A DNA stretch of 64,000 nucleotides from Actinomycetota bacterium (GTDB lineage Bacteria > Actinomycetota > Acidimicrobiia > Acidimicrobiales > JAJPHE01): the NCBI GenBank assembly GCA_027315345.1, contig DAHUYE010000085.1:84507-148506 (forward strand), in the 5' to 3' direction. This document shows positions 1 through 8,537 of this stretch, one piece after another. Below the pieces are notes generated by a model, which did no database searches, had not been told where the DNA came from, and saw only the letters and a list, made by a program, of their open reading frames with translations. How positions within the stretch are numbered: position 1 is the first letter of the stretch; the number at the start of each line of letters is the position of its first letter. Made by a program: the position numbers and the translations under genes.

Positions 1-178
1 CGAGGTGCCAGGGCCCCTCGGCCGGGGGGCCGGAGCCGCCGGCCGGGCCGGAGCGCGACGTGTAGGCGACCCGGTCGCCTCGGGCCGCGAAGCGCTCGAC
101 GCAGGCGGCGCCTATACCCCGGGATCCGCCCGTCACCAGGACGACGCGGCCGGGACCTTCCGGGACTTCAGGGCTCAA
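1..178 (-). CDS. fabG: 3-oxoacyl-ACP reductase, N-terminal part (cut by window edge)
   Basis: Reduces 3-oxoacyl-ACP with NADPH in the fatty-acid elongation cycle (cytosolic short-chain dehydrogenase). Only about 59 N-terminal residues lie in the window; the rest is off the left edge. Reading the minus strand from a TTG at 178 gives a short leader, then VVLVTGGSRGIGAACVERF, the cofactor-binding Rossmann motif TGxxxGIG of this family. The TTG overlaps the fabH stop as TTGA (175-178), which supports the start by translational coupling and places it as the third gene of a fabD-fabH-fabG operon. Another SDR reductase cannot be excluded from this fragment, but the operon makes FabG the best reading. 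Confidence 0.8.
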   Translation of the reverse strand, partial: MSPEVPEGPGRVVLVTGGSRGIGAACVERFAARGDRVAYTSRSGPAGGSGPPAEGPWHL

Positions 179-1104
179 GCCGCCGCGCTCCAGCGCACCA
201 AGGCGCTGGCCCAGGTCATCCCGGCCCCGAAGCCGCACAGCAGCACCAGGTCACCGGGGGAGAGCCGGCCGGACTCGGCGGCGTCGGCCAGGGCCAGGGG
301 GATGGATGCGGAAGAGGTGTTGCCCGTCCGGTGCAGCACCACGGCGGTGCGCTCCATGGGGATGCCGAGGCGCTGGGTGGCCGCCTCGATGATGCGGATG
401 TTGGCCTGGTGGGGCACCAGCAGGGTCACCTCGGCGGCGGACACCCCGGCCCGCTCCAGGGTGGCCTGGGCCGAATCGACCATCGCCCGGACCGCCCGGC
501 GGAACACCTCCCTACCGTTCATGGTGATGTACCCGTGCAGGTCGGCGTAGAGGATGGGCCGTAGGGAACCGTCGGCGCCGAGATCCCAGGCCAGCAGATC
601 CCCCGGGCCGTCCACCGCCTCGAGCACCACCGCTCCGGCGCCGTCCCCGAACAGCACGGCCGTGCTGCGGTCCTCCCAGTCGGTGATGCGGCTGAGCCGC
701 TCGGCTCCGATGAGCAGGACCCGGCCCACGTGGCCCCCGACCATGCCCGACGCCGCCACCAGGGAGTAGACGAAGCCCGAGCAGGCGGCGTTGAGGTCGA
801 AGGCGCCGCAGGTGAGGCCGAGTTCGAAGGCGACGTGGGCCGAAGTGGCCGGCACCGACTGGTCGGGAGTGGTGGTGGCCAGGGCCAGTAGGTCGATGTC
901 GGCCGGGGCCACGCCGGCCCGGGCCAGGGCCGCCCGTCCCGCCCCGATGGCCAGCTCGGCGCAGCTGTCCCCGATCCGGCGCTCCCGGATCCCTGAACGC
1001 TCGGTGATCCACTCATCGCTGGTGTCGAGGCGGGCCTCGAGATCGGCGTTGGTGATCACCTTGTCCGGCAGGGCCGTGCCCCACCCGGTGATGGTGACAC
1101 CCAT
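175..1104 (-). CDS. fabH: beta-ketoacyl-ACP synthase III (KAS III)
   Basis: Condenses a starter acyl-CoA with malonyl-ACP, the first condensation of type II fatty-acid synthesis. The 309-residue protein has the family's usual length and all three catalytic residues: Cys108 in NAACSGF, His232 in VPHQAN and Asn262 in RTGNTSSAS. A Gly-rich FGDGAGAVV block (about 152-160) and the C-terminal GFGAGMTW loop are also present. Its ATG at 1104 overlaps the fabD stop, so fabD, fabH and fabG look like one transcript read leftwards. Nothing in the sequence tells whether it prefers straight or branched starters. Confidence 0.95.
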   Translation of the reverse strand: MGVTITGWGTALPDKVITNADLEARLDTSDEWITERSGIRERRIGDSCAELAIGAGRAALARAGVAPADIDLLALATTTPDQSVPATSAHVAFELGLTCGAFDLNAACSGFVYSLVAASGMVGGHVGRVLLIGAERLSRITDWEDRSTAVLFGDGAGAVVLEAVDGPGDLLAWDLGADGSLRPILYADLHGYITMNGREVFRRAVRAMVDSAQATLERAGVSAAEVTLLVPHQANIRIIEAATQRLGIPMERTAVVLHRTGNTSSASIPLALADAAESGRLSPGDLVLLCGFGAGMTWASALVRWSAAA

Positions 1105-2306
1105 CAGCGGTCGGTCCCGCAGCGCAGCCAGGCCACCGGCTGGCCGTCGGTGACCCGCTCCCCGTCCACGGCCAGCAGCCCCTGCAACGTCCCGGCGAAG
1201 GGACTCCGCACTTCGCTACTCCCCACCGTCCCCAGGAGCTGGCCGACCTCGATCTCCTGGCCTGTCCGCAGAGGACCGTCAACGGGCTTGGCGTAGACGC
1301 CGGTCATGGGGCTGACCACCACCCGTTCGGACACGTACAGGTGCTCGCCCTGGTGCTGGGCCACATAGGCCTGCAGCGGGCTGGCTCCGGCCAGGCTCTC
1401 CACCAGGGTGTCGAGATCGTCCGGGCCCGACACGCTGACGGCCCGCACTTCCGGGGCGATGCGGCGCACCAGCCCGGTCAGCACCGCCCCCGGGCCGACC
1501 TCGACGAAGGCGGGGGAGTCGGGGTCGGACGCCACCAGGGCGTCGATGGTCTGGCGCCAGCGGACCGGGGAGCAGAGCTGGGCGGAGAGAAGCGAGGACC
1601 ACTCATCGGCGGAGGAATGGACCCGGGCGTCGACATTGGCGGTGACCGGCACTTCCAGGGAGTGGAAGCTCACCTCGGCCAGGGCTTTGCGCAGCCGGCT
1701 GCGGGCCGGCTCCATGAGCGGGGTGTGGAAGGCCCCGCCGACGGGCAGGCCCATGACCCGCTTGGCTCCCATCTGCTTGGCGACCTCACCGGCGGCGGCC
1801 ACGCCGTCAGCGGAGCCGGCTATGACCACCTGGCCCGGGGCGTTGTAGTTGGCCACCCAGGCCTCGGCCTCGGCCCGCACGCAGGCGGCCTCGACGTCAT
1901 CGTCCTCCAACCCCAGCACGGCCGCCATGGTCCCGGGGTGGTCCTCGGCGGCAGCCTGCATCGCCTCGCCCCGTTCGGTGACCAGCCGGACCCCGTCCTC
2001 GAAGGAGATGGCTCCGCTGGCCACCAGGGCCGAGTACTCACCGAGGGAATGCCCGGCGCAGGCCGAGGGGGACAGCCCCAGCCGCTCGATGGCATCGAGC
2101 ACCACCAGGCTGAGGGTGAAGGTGGCCAGCTGGGCGTTGCGGGTCTGGGTCAGCTCGTCCTTGTCGGCGTGGAGTAGGAGACGGGTCACGTCGCGCTCGG
2201 CTGCCTCCGAGGCATCGCCTACCAGCTCCCAGGAGGGGTGGTCCGCCCAGGCCTCGCCCATGCCGGGCTTCTGGGATCCCTGACCGGGGAAGGTGAAGGT
2301 CAGCAC
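1104..2306 (-). CDS. fabD: malonyl-CoA:ACP transacylase fused to a C-terminal biotinyl/lipoyl-like domain
   Basis: Transfers malonyl from CoA to ACP, supplying FabH and later condensing enzymes. Residues 1-310 form a complete FabD: oxyanion motif FPGQGSQ (6-12), nucleophile Ser87 in GHSLGEYSA, Arg112, and His194 in GAFHTPLM. The 400-residue protein is about 90 longer than usual. Residues about 329-396 (VVSPMTGVYAKPV ... SSEVRSPFAGTLQ ... VTDGQPVAWL) look like a biotinyl/lipoyl hammerhead domain. Where the modified Lys of the E-A-M-K-M turn should be, the sequence reads SSEVRSPF, so the domain cannot be biotinylated in the usual way. GTG start at 2306 with GGAGG seven bases upstream. FabD assignment is sure; the role of the extra domain is unknown. 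Confidence 0.93.
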   Translation of the reverse strand: MLTFTFPGQGSQKPGMGEAWADHPSWELVGDASEAAERDVTRLLLHADKDELTQTRNAQLATFTLSLVVLDAIERLGLSPSACAGHSLGEYSALVASGAISFEDGVRLVTERGEAMQAAAEDHPGTMAAVLGLEDDDVEAACVRAEAEAWVANYNAPGQVVIAGSADGVAAAGEVAKQMGAKRVMGLPVGGAFHTPLMEPARSRLRKALAEVSFHSLEVPVTANVDARVHSSADEWSSLLSAQLCSPVRWRQTIDALVASDPDSPAFVEVGPGAVLTGLVRRIAPEVRAVSVSGPDDLDTLVESLAGASPLQAYVAQHQGEHLYVSERVVVSPMTGVYAKPVDGPLRTGQEIEVGQLLGTVGSSEVRSPFAGTLQGLLAVDGERVTDGQPVAWLRCGTDR

Positions 2307-2381
2307 GGCGCCGCCTCCAGGGGCCCGACCTCTCGGGCCCCGGGCCCGGGCCGGGTGCCCACGGCCACGGTGGCGGTTCCC

Positions 2382-2495
2382 TCAGCGACGGCTGCCACGG
2401 CCCTCGTTCAGGGTCAGCAGGATCTGGCGGAGGGTGGAGAGGAAGCCGAGCAGGGCGACCGGGACCAGCCAGCGCAGGCGGGTAGCGGTGGACAT
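2382..2495 (-). CDS. possible 37-residue single-pass membrane peptide upstream of fabD
   Basis: An ATG at 2495 opens a 37-codon frame with one hydrophobic stretch (LRWLVPVALLGFLSTL) and a basic C-terminus, ending at 2382 some 75 bases before fabD. No convincing Shine-Dalgarno precedes it, and it is too short to test by codon bias. It could be a small leader gene of the fab operon or chance. The rest of 2307-2594 holds no other gene I can support. Confidence 0.3.
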   Translation of the reverse strand: MSTATRLRWLVPVALLGFLSTLRQILLTLNEGRGSRR

Positions 2496-2594
2496 CGGCT
2501 CGAGGCTACGGGACCACCGCCGGCTTGTCATCGCTACTGTGCGGTAACCACCCCGGCCGGCCCTTAGTAGCCTGACCGGTACCTTGTCGGGCGC

Positions 2595-2681
2595 GCCCGG
2601 ATGATGGAACCGGCAGACATGATGGTCTCAAACACCATTGCCCGAGAGGGCGTGCGGGTTCGAATCCCGCTCCGGGCACCA
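2595..2681 (+). tRNA. tRNA-Leu (anticodon CAA)
   Basis: The 7-bp acceptor stem GCCCGGA/TCCGGGC closes an 87-nt class II tRNA. The anticodon stem ATGGT/ACCAT frames the loop CTCAAAC, giving anticodon CAA (reads UUG). A long variable arm (TGCCCGAGAGGGCG), a T-arm with GGTTCGAATCC, discriminator A and an encoded CCA are all present. Confidence 0.97.
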
Positions 2682-2707
2682 AACCCCGCCGTTAGACTCG
2701 CCTGACG

Positions 2708-2992
2708 ATGTCGTCGAGGTCACTGGTGGAGCGCCGCCTCATGGATGTGCATGCCCGCCTGAAGGAGGCCAGGGCCGAATTGGGCGTGCTCAACGAGCAA
2801 CTGGCCGTCCTGGCCGAGGCCGCTGACGATGCCCGTATCCGCTCGCTCGTGTCCGAGACCCCCGGCGCCGACCGGGAGCACCGGGACGCCCGCCGTCACG
2901 CCGAGGCCATGGCTCGCAGCCGGGCCGCGGTCGAATCTACCATCGCCGAGTTGGAATCGGCCCAGGACAAATTGCTGGAGCGGCTGCCGTGA
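2708..2992 (+). CDS. small coiled-coil protein, unknown function
   Basis: A 94-residue, charged, almost entirely helical protein. Heptad-like stretches run about 10-42 (RLMDVHARLKEARAELGVLN) and 60-92 (RDARRHAEAMARSRAAVEST), pointing to a helical hairpin or coiled-coil dimer. No enzyme motif or membrane segment is visible. Its stop overlaps the GTG of the response-regulator gene as GTGA (2989-2992), so the two are probably translated together and may work together. I do not recognise a named family. Confidence 0.7.
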   Translation: MSSRSLVERRLMDVHARLKEARAELGVLNEQLAVLAEAADDARIRSLVSETPGADREHRDARRHAEAMARSRAAVESTIAELESAQDKLLERLP

Positions 2993-3603
2993 CTGCCCCC
3001 GAATCGATCCAGTCCGAGCCCACCGGCACCGGGGTGCGGGTGGTGATAGCCGAGGACGAGGCCATCATCCGACTCGACCTCAAGGAGATCCTGGAAGAGG
3101 AGGGCTACCAGGTAGTGGGGGAGACCGGGCGCGGTGACGAAGCCGTGGACCTGGTCCGCCAGCATCGCCCCGACCTGGCCATCCTCGACATCAAGATGCC
3201 GGGCAAGGACGGCCTGGAGGCGGCCCGGGAGATCACCTCCGAGCGCCTGGCCGGGGTCCTGATCCTCACCGCCTTCAGCCAGCGCAACCTGATCGAGGAC
3301 GCCCGGGATGCCGGGGTGGTCTCCTATCTGGTCAAGCCGTTCCAGAAGGCCGAGCTGGTGCCCGCCTTGGAGGTGGCCCTGGCCCGCCATGCCGAGATCC
3401 GGGCCCTGGAGGACGAAAACCGTTCCCTGGCCGAGCAACTCGAGACCCGCCGCTTTCTGGACCGGGCCAAGGGCAAGCTGATGGACGACTTCGACATGAA
3501 GGAGAACGACGCCTTCGGTTTCATCCGCAGCGCCGCCATGCGCCAGCGCATCACCCTGAGGGCGGCATCGGAGCAAGTGCTGGAGGGCGCTCTGCTCCCG
3601 TAG
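2989..3603 (+). CDS. pdtaR: ANTAR-domain response regulator (PdtaR-like)
   Basis: Phosphorelay regulator expected to bind RNA hairpins and act by antitermination. Residues 16-125 are a receiver domain with the acidic pair E22/D23, phospho-acceptor Asp67 (AILDIKMPG), Thr94 (LTAFSQ) and Lys116 (VKPFQ). A helical linker follows, then an ANTAR domain (about 140-200, with RRFLDRAKGKLM and AFGFIRSAAMRQR). The length of 204 residues and the position next to polA match M. tuberculosis Rv1626 (PdtaR). The cognate PdtaS-type kinase is not in the window. GTG start coupled to the preceding gene. Confidence 0.9.
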   Translation: MTAPESIQSEPTGTGVRVVIAEDEAIIRLDLKEILEEEGYQVVGETGRGDEAVDLVRQHRPDLAILDIKMPGKDGLEAAREITSERLAGVLILTAFSQRNLIEDARDAGVVSYLVKPFQKAELVPALEVALARHAEIRALEDENRSLAEQLETRRFLDRAKGKLMDDFDMKENDAFGFIRSAAMRQRITLRAASEQVLEGALLP

Positions 3604-3613
3604 CGGCCGTACC

Positions 3614-6328
3614 ATGGCCGGAGTGCGCCGGCTCATGCTCCTGGATGGCAACTCCCTGGCCTATCGGGCCTTTTTCGCTCTGCCCACCGACATGGCCACC
3701 GCCTCGGGCCAGGTCACCAACGCCGTGTTCGGGTTCACCTCCATGCTGGTCAACCTGTTGCGCGACCATCAGCCCGACGGCGTGGCCGTGGCCTTCGACC
3801 GGCCCGAGCCCACCTTCCGCCATGAGATGGCCGACGACTACAAGGCCGGCCGGGCCGAGACACCGGACATCCTGCGCCAGCAGATGGGCCTGGTCCGCCA
3901 GTTGGTGGAAACGCTGCAGCTCCCCATGCTGGAGTTGGCCGGTTACGAAGCCGATGACATCATCGCCACCCTGGCCACCCGGGCCCGCGACGAGGGGGTC
4001 GAGGTAATCGTGGTCACCGGGGACCGCGACGTTTACCAGTTGGTCGAGGACCCCCTGGTGAAGGTCCTCTACAACCGCCGGGGCGTCTCCGACTACGTCC
4101 TCTACGACGAAGCCGGTATCAAAGAACGCACCGGCGTCACCCCTGATCCGTATCCGCAGTACGCCGCCCTGCGCGGCGATCCGTCCGACAACATCGCCGG
4201 CGTTCCCGGGGTGGGGGAGAAGACGGCGGCCAAGCTGCTCAACGACTACGGAAGCCTCGACGGCGTTTTCGCCAACCTGGAGAAGTGCACCCCCAAGCTG
4301 CGCCAGAGCCTGGGCGAGAGTGAGGCCCGGGTCAGGAAGAACGTGTTGCTCACCCCGCTGGTGCGCGACGTCCCACTCGATGTGGCCATCGAGGACCTCC
4401 GCATGGGCGACTGGGACCGCGACGCCACCCGCCAGCTGTTCAACTTCCTGGAGTTCCGCACCCTGTGGGACCGCCTCATCGAAGCGGTGGGTGACAGTTC
4501 GGCGGTGGCGTCCGGCCCGATGCCGACGGTAGAGGCCGCCGTCTCCCGTCCCGAGGACCCCCAGCTGGCCGTGGCGGACATCGAAGCCCTGGCCGCCCAC
4601 CCGGCCCTGGCCGTGGAGGCGGCGTGGGAAGGGGCGCCGGCCCGGTCCCTGCTTACCGGCCTCGCCCTGAGCCCGGCCGTCGTCGCCGGCGGGACCGGAA
4701 CCGCCGATCCGCAGGCGTCGGGCCACGTGCTGTGGCTCTCCTCCGAGTTGCTGGCCCATCCCTCCGTGCGGGACGCCCTGGGGGCGCTGCTGCGCACCCG
4801 GCCCGTCATCGCCCACCGGGCCAAGGAACTCATGCGGGGCCTGATGGAGATGGGCGTCGAGGTGGGCGCCCTGGCCATGGACACCGCCGTGGCCTCCTAC
4901 CTGCTGGATCCGGCCGACACCCAGTACCTGTTGGAGGACATCACCGTCCGCTACGCCCAGATGGAGGTGGCCCCGCCCGGATCGGCGCCGTCGGGCCAGT
5001 TGGATCTGGATGGGGACGGGGTGGACCCGGCCGAGGCCGCCGCCGTGCGGGCCGTGGCCGTGGCGGCTGTGGCCGTGCCTCTGAGCGCTGCCCTCGACGC
5101 CCAGGGTCTGCGCCTCCTGCACGATGAGATCGAGACGCCCCTGGTCCGGGTCCTGGCCCGCATGGAGGTGGTCGGGGTAAGGGTCGACTCCGATTACCTG
5201 CGGGAGCTCAGCACCGGCCTCAACGAGGCCTGCGCCCGCCTGGAGGCCTCCATCCACGATCTGGCCGGGGAGAGCTTCAACGTCAACTCCACGCCCCAGC
5301 TGCGCGCCGTGCTGTTCGAGAAGCTCGGCCTCAGCCCTCTCAAGCGCACCAAGACCGGCTTCTCCACCGACGCCCAGTCCCTGGAACGCCTCCGGGGCCA
5401 GCACCCCATCATCGACGCTCTCCTCCAGTACCGGGAAGTGGAGAAACTGCGCTCGACCTACGGGGAGGGTCTGCTCAACGAGGTCGGTCCGGACGGGCGC
5501 ATCCACGCCACCTTCAATCAGACGGTGGCCCGCACCGGCCGGCTCTCCTCCGATCAGCCCAACCTGCACAACATCCCGGTGCGCAGCGAGGAGGGCCGGC
5601 GCTTCCGCCGGGCCTTCATCCCCTCCGACGGGTTCCGTTTCCTGGTGGCCGACTACAACCAGATCGAGCTGCGCGTCATCGCCCACCTCTCCCAGGACCC
5701 GGGCCTGGTGGCCGCCTTCACCGAGGGCCTGGACATCCATCGGGCCACGGCGGCGCGCATCTTCAACGTGGAGCCGGAAAAGGTGGACATCGGCCAGCGC
5801 TCCAAGGCCAAGATGGTCTCCTACGGCCTGGCCTACGGCATGGAGGCATTCGGCCTGGCTCAGCGCCTGGGGGTTCCGGTGTCGGAGGCGACCGTCATCC
5901 TCGACGCCTACTTCGAGGGCTTCCCGTCGGTGCGGAGTTACATGGATGCCACCGTGGCCGAGGCCCGGAAGAAGGGCTACACCGAGACCATCTTCGGCCG
6001 TCGCCGCCAGATCCCCGAACTGGCCTCGGGCAACCCTCGGGTCCGCCAGGCCGGGGAGCGCCAGGCCATGAACGCTGGCATCCAGGGCCTGGCCGCCGAC
6101 ATCTTCAAGGTGGCCCTGGTGCGGCTGGACAACGGTCTGGAGTCGACCGGCATGCGCTCCCGGCTCATCCTCCAGGTCCATGACGAGGTCATCCTGGAGG
6201 TCCCGCCCGAGGAGGAGGACCAGGCGGCCCAGCTCACCGTCGACGCCATGACCAACGCCGCCGACCTGACCGTCCCGCTGGTGGCCGAGGTCAGCTGGGG
6301 CGCCAGCTGGGCCGACGCCAAGGGATGA
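3614..6328 (+). CDS. polA: DNA polymerase I
   Basis: Gap filling and primer removal in replication and repair. At 904 residues it is full length. Residues 1-300 are the 5' nuclease (LLDGNSLAYRAFFALP, LAGYEADDIIATLA, GDPSDNIAGVPGVGEKTA). Residues about 310-520 are a degenerate 3'-5' exonuclease fold: the D-x-E metal motif expected near AVEAAWEG is missing, so proofreading is probably absent, as in mycobacterial PolA. The polymerase part carries motif A with Asp680 (ADYNQIELR), motif B with Arg729 and Lys733, and motif C with His856-Asp857-Glu858. ATG at 3614 has no clear ribosome site; GTG at 3623 is an alternative. Confidence 0.97.
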   Translation: MAGVRRLMLLDGNSLAYRAFFALPTDMATASGQVTNAVFGFTSMLVNLLRDHQPDGVAVAFDRPEPTFRHEMADDYKAGRAETPDILRQQMGLVRQLVETLQLPMLELAGYEADDIIATLATRARDEGVEVIVVTGDRDVYQLVEDPLVKVLYNRRGVSDYVLYDEAGIKERTGVTPDPYPQYAALRGDPSDNIAGVPGVGEKTAAKLLNDYGSLDGVFANLEKCTPKLRQSLGESEARVRKNVLLTPLVRDVPLDVAIEDLRMGDWDRDATRQLFNFLEFRTLWDRLIEAVGDSSAVASGPMPTVEAAVSRPEDPQLAVADIEALAAHPALAVEAAWEGAPARSLLTGLALSPAVVAGGTGTADPQASGHVLWLSSELLAHPSVRDALGALLRTRPVIAHRAKELMRGLMEMGVEVGALAMDTAVASYLLDPADTQYLLEDITVRYAQMEVAPPGSAPSGQLDLDGDGVDPAEAAAVRAVAVAAVAVPLSAALDAQGLRLLHDEIETPLVRVLARMEVVGVRVDSDYLRELSTGLNEACARLEASIHDLAGESFNVNSTPQLRAVLFEKLGLSPLKRTKTGFSTDAQSLERLRGQHPIIDALLQYREVEKLRSTYGEGLLNEVGPDGRIHATFNQTVARTGRLSSDQPNLHNIPVRSEEGRRFRRAFIPSDGFRFLVADYNQIELRVIAHLSQDPGLVAAFTEGLDIHRATAARIFNVEPEKVDIGQRSKAKMVSYGLAYGMEAFGLAQRLGVPVSEATVILDAYFEGFPSVRSYMDATVAEARKKGYTETIFGRRRQIPELASGNPRVRQAGERQAMNAGIQGLAADIFKVALVRLDNGLESTGMRSRLILQVHDEVILEVPPEEEDQAAQLTVDAMTNAADLTVPLVAEVSWGASWADAKG

Positions 6329-7038
6329 GCGTCTACCGGGAGTTATCGGCCTACACCGGCGCCTCCTACCTGCGTTACTCCTTCACCAAAGGCACTGAGC
6401 AGGAGGTGGATTTTCTGATCGGTACGCTCGGCCTGGCCCCCGGCACGCGGGTCCTCGACGCCGGCTGTGGCCCGGGGCGCCACTCCCTGGACCTGGCCCA
6501 CCGGGGTATGGAGGTCGTCGGTGTCGATCTGGCCTTTCCCTTCCTGGAAGTGGCCCGGGACACGTCCGGAGAGTCCCGGGCCGGCTTCGTCCAGGGCGAC
6601 GTCCGGCGCCTGCCGCTCCGGCCCGGCTCTTTCGACGCCGCCATCTGTCTGTGCCAGGGCGGCTTCGGGCTCCTGGGTGGGTCCGAGGACGAAGGAGCCG
6701 CCCTGGGTGAGCTGGCCCGGGCATTGCGCCCCGGCGGGCGCTTGGCCCTGACCGCCTTCTCCTCCTGGTACGCCGTCAAGTGGCTGGCCGAAGGGGAGGC
6801 CTTCGATGCCGGGACCGGCGTTCTCCATGAGACGGCCCGGGTCCGGGACCGGACCGGGGACCGGGAGGCGGAATTCGCCCTGGAGCACACCTGTTTCACC
6901 CCTCGGGAGCTGCGGCTGATGGCCGCCGCCGCCGGCCTGCGGGTCGAGGCCCTGTGGTCGGTGGAGCCGGGCCGTTACGAGGCCAGGGCCCCGGAGGTGG
7001 ACCGGCCCGAGTGGCTGATGGTGGCAGTGGTAACCTGA
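6325..7038 (+). CDS. class I SAM-dependent methyltransferase
   Basis: A 237-residue cytosolic methyltransferase. Motif I is VLDAGCGPGRHSLDLA, followed by the acidic strand end VVGVDLA, motif II region GSFDAAICLCQGGFG and motif III region LRPGGRLALTAF. The C-terminal part (about 165-235) carries FTPRELRLMAAAAGLRVE, common in ubiquinone/menaquinone- and small-molecule-type methyltransferases. Its ATG overlaps the polA stop (ATGA, 6325-6328). The substrate cannot be told from sequence. Confidence 0.85.
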   Translation: MSVYRELSAYTGASYLRYSFTKGTEQEVDFLIGTLGLAPGTRVLDAGCGPGRHSLDLAHRGMEVVGVDLAFPFLEVARDTSGESRAGFVQGDVRRLPLRPGSFDAAICLCQGGFGLLGGSEDEGAALGELARALRPGGRLALTAFSSWYAVKWLAEGEAFDAGTGVLHETARVRDRTGDREAEFALEHTCFTPRELRLMAAAAGLRVEALWSVEPGRYEARAPEVDRPEWLMVAVVT

Positions 7039-7084
7039 CGGGCTTTCTGTCCGCCTACCGAAAACTGAAGGTTCCCTACCCCCG

Positions 7085-8533
7085 ATGTCCGATCCCACCG
7101 CTACTTCCGAACTCCCCGACGGCGCCGGCACGGCCACCGCCACCATGCCCGATCCGGCCGCTTATGTCCCCCGGGAGATCGTGAGCGATGACCTGGACGG
7201 GATGAGTTTCGAGGATGCCATCTCCGCCACCATCGTCGAGTTCGACGACGGTGACATTGTCAAGGGCACCGTGGTCAAGGTGGACAAGGACGAGGTTCTC
7301 CTCGACATCGGCTTCAAGTCCGAGGGTGTAATCCCCAGCCGGGAGCTCTCCATCCGCCACGACGTCGACCCCTCCGAGGTCGTCACCCTGGGCGAAGAGA
7401 TCGAGGCCCTGGTCCTCCAGAAGGAGGACAAGGAAGGCCGGCTGGTCCTGTCCAAGAAGCGGGCCCAGTACGAGCGGGCCTGGGGCACCATCGAGCGGAT
7501 CAAGGAATCCGACGGCATGGTCGAGGGCCCGGTCATCGAAGTGGTCAAGGGTGGCCTCATCCTCGACATCGGCCTGCGCGGCTTCCTGCCCGCCTCCCTG
7601 GTCGAGTTGCGCCGGGTGCGGGATCTTCTGCCCTACGTGGGCAAGAAGCTCGAGGCCAAGATCATCGAGTTGGACAAGAACCGCAACAACGTCGTGCTCT
7701 CCCGCCGGGCCTGGCTGGAGGAGACCCAGCGAGAGCAGCGCGAGGAGTTCCTGGTCAACCTCAAGCCAGGGGAGGTGCGCCGGGGCGTCGTCTCCTCGGT
7801 GGTCAACTTCGGCGCCTTCGTCGACCTGGGGGGCATGGACGGCCTGGTCCACGTGTCCGAGTTGTCCTGGAAGCACGTCGACCACCCGTCCTCGGTGGTG
7901 CAGGTGGGCGATGAGATCGACGTGCAGGTCCTCGATGTGGACCTGGACAAGGAGCGGATCAGCCTCTCCTTGAAGGCCACCCAGCAGGATCCCTGGCAGG
8001 AGTTCGCCACCGCTCACCGGGTGGGCGAGCTGGTCTACGGCCGGGTCACCAAACTGGTTCCCTTCGGCGGCTTCGTCCAGGTCGGAGAGGGCATCGAAGG
8101 CCTGGTGCACATCTCCGAGATGGCTGTGCATCACGTGGATCTGCCCGAGCAGGTGGTCACCCCGGGTGAGGAGCTGTGGGTCAAGATCATCGACATCGAC
8201 CTCCAGCGCCGGCGCATCAGCCTGTCCATCAAGCAGGCCGCCGAGGGCGGTGAAGTTGCCGCCGAGTACCAGGAGCACTTCGGTGAGCACGCCTATGACG
8301 ATCAGGGCAACTACATCGGCACGGCCGAATACAGCGCCGGCGAATTCACGCCCGAGACCGAGGGGCAGGAGGCCTGGGCCGACTACGCCGCCGAGTTCGG
8401 CCACGTGGCCGGCCAGAGTGAGGGCGAGGCCCCCAGCACGGAGCCCACCGCCGCCGAGCCCACTGCTGCCACTGAGCCGGTCGAGCCGACCGCCGCCACT
8501 GAGCCGGTCGAGCCGACCGCTGAGGCCGAGTAG
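7085..8533 (+). CDS. rpsA: 30S ribosomal protein S1
   Basis: Brings mRNA to the 30S subunit. Of 482 residues, four S1 (OB-fold) domains lie at about 57-125, 145-208, 229-298 and 314-384. Domains three and four carry the strongest RNA-binding pattern (VNFGAFVDLGGMDGLVHVSE, VPFGGFVQVGEGIEGLVHIS). This is the four-domain form typical of Actinobacteria. The last 95 residues are acidic and low in complexity, ending in tandem TEPVEPTAA units. ATG at 7085 follows the methyltransferase gene by 46 bases. The position after polA is the usual actinobacterial one. Confidence 0.97.
   Translation: MSDPTATSELPDGAGTATATMPDPAAYVPREIVSDDLDGMSFEDAISATIVEFDDGDIVKGTVVKVDKDEVLLDIGFKSEGVIPSRELSIRHDVDPSEVVTLGEEIEALVLQKEDKEGRLVLSKKRAQYERAWGTIERIKESDGMVEGPVIEVVKGGLILDIGLRGFLPASLVELRRVRDLLPYVGKKLEAKIIELDKNRNNVVLSRRAWLEETQREQREEFLVNLKPGEVRRGVVSSVVNFGAFVDLGGMDGLVHVSELSWKHVDHPSSVVQVGDEIDVQVLDVDLDKERISLSLKATQQDPWQEFATAHRVGELVYGRVTKLVPFGGFVQVGEGIEGLVHISEMAVHHVDLPEQVVTPGEELWVKIIDIDLQRRRISLSIKQAAEGGEVAAEYQEHFGEHAYDDQGNYIGTAEYSAGEFTPETEGQEAWADYAAEFGHVAGQSEGEAPSTEPTAAEPTAATEPVEPTAATEPVEPTAEAE
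8466..8520 (+). repeat. 27-bp near-perfect tandem repeat in the rpsA tail
   Basis: A 27-base unit starting GCCACTGAGCCGGTCGAGCC is repeated twice in tandem near the 3' end of rpsA. It encodes the AATEPVEPT units of the acidic tail and keeps the frame. Confidence 0.8.
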
Positions 8534-8537
8534 GGCT

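Noticed and set aside
3551..6181. 876-codon open frame opposite polA
   Set aside because: Mirror of the polA reading frame in GC-rich DNA; product is Gly/Gln/His-rich and has no motif.
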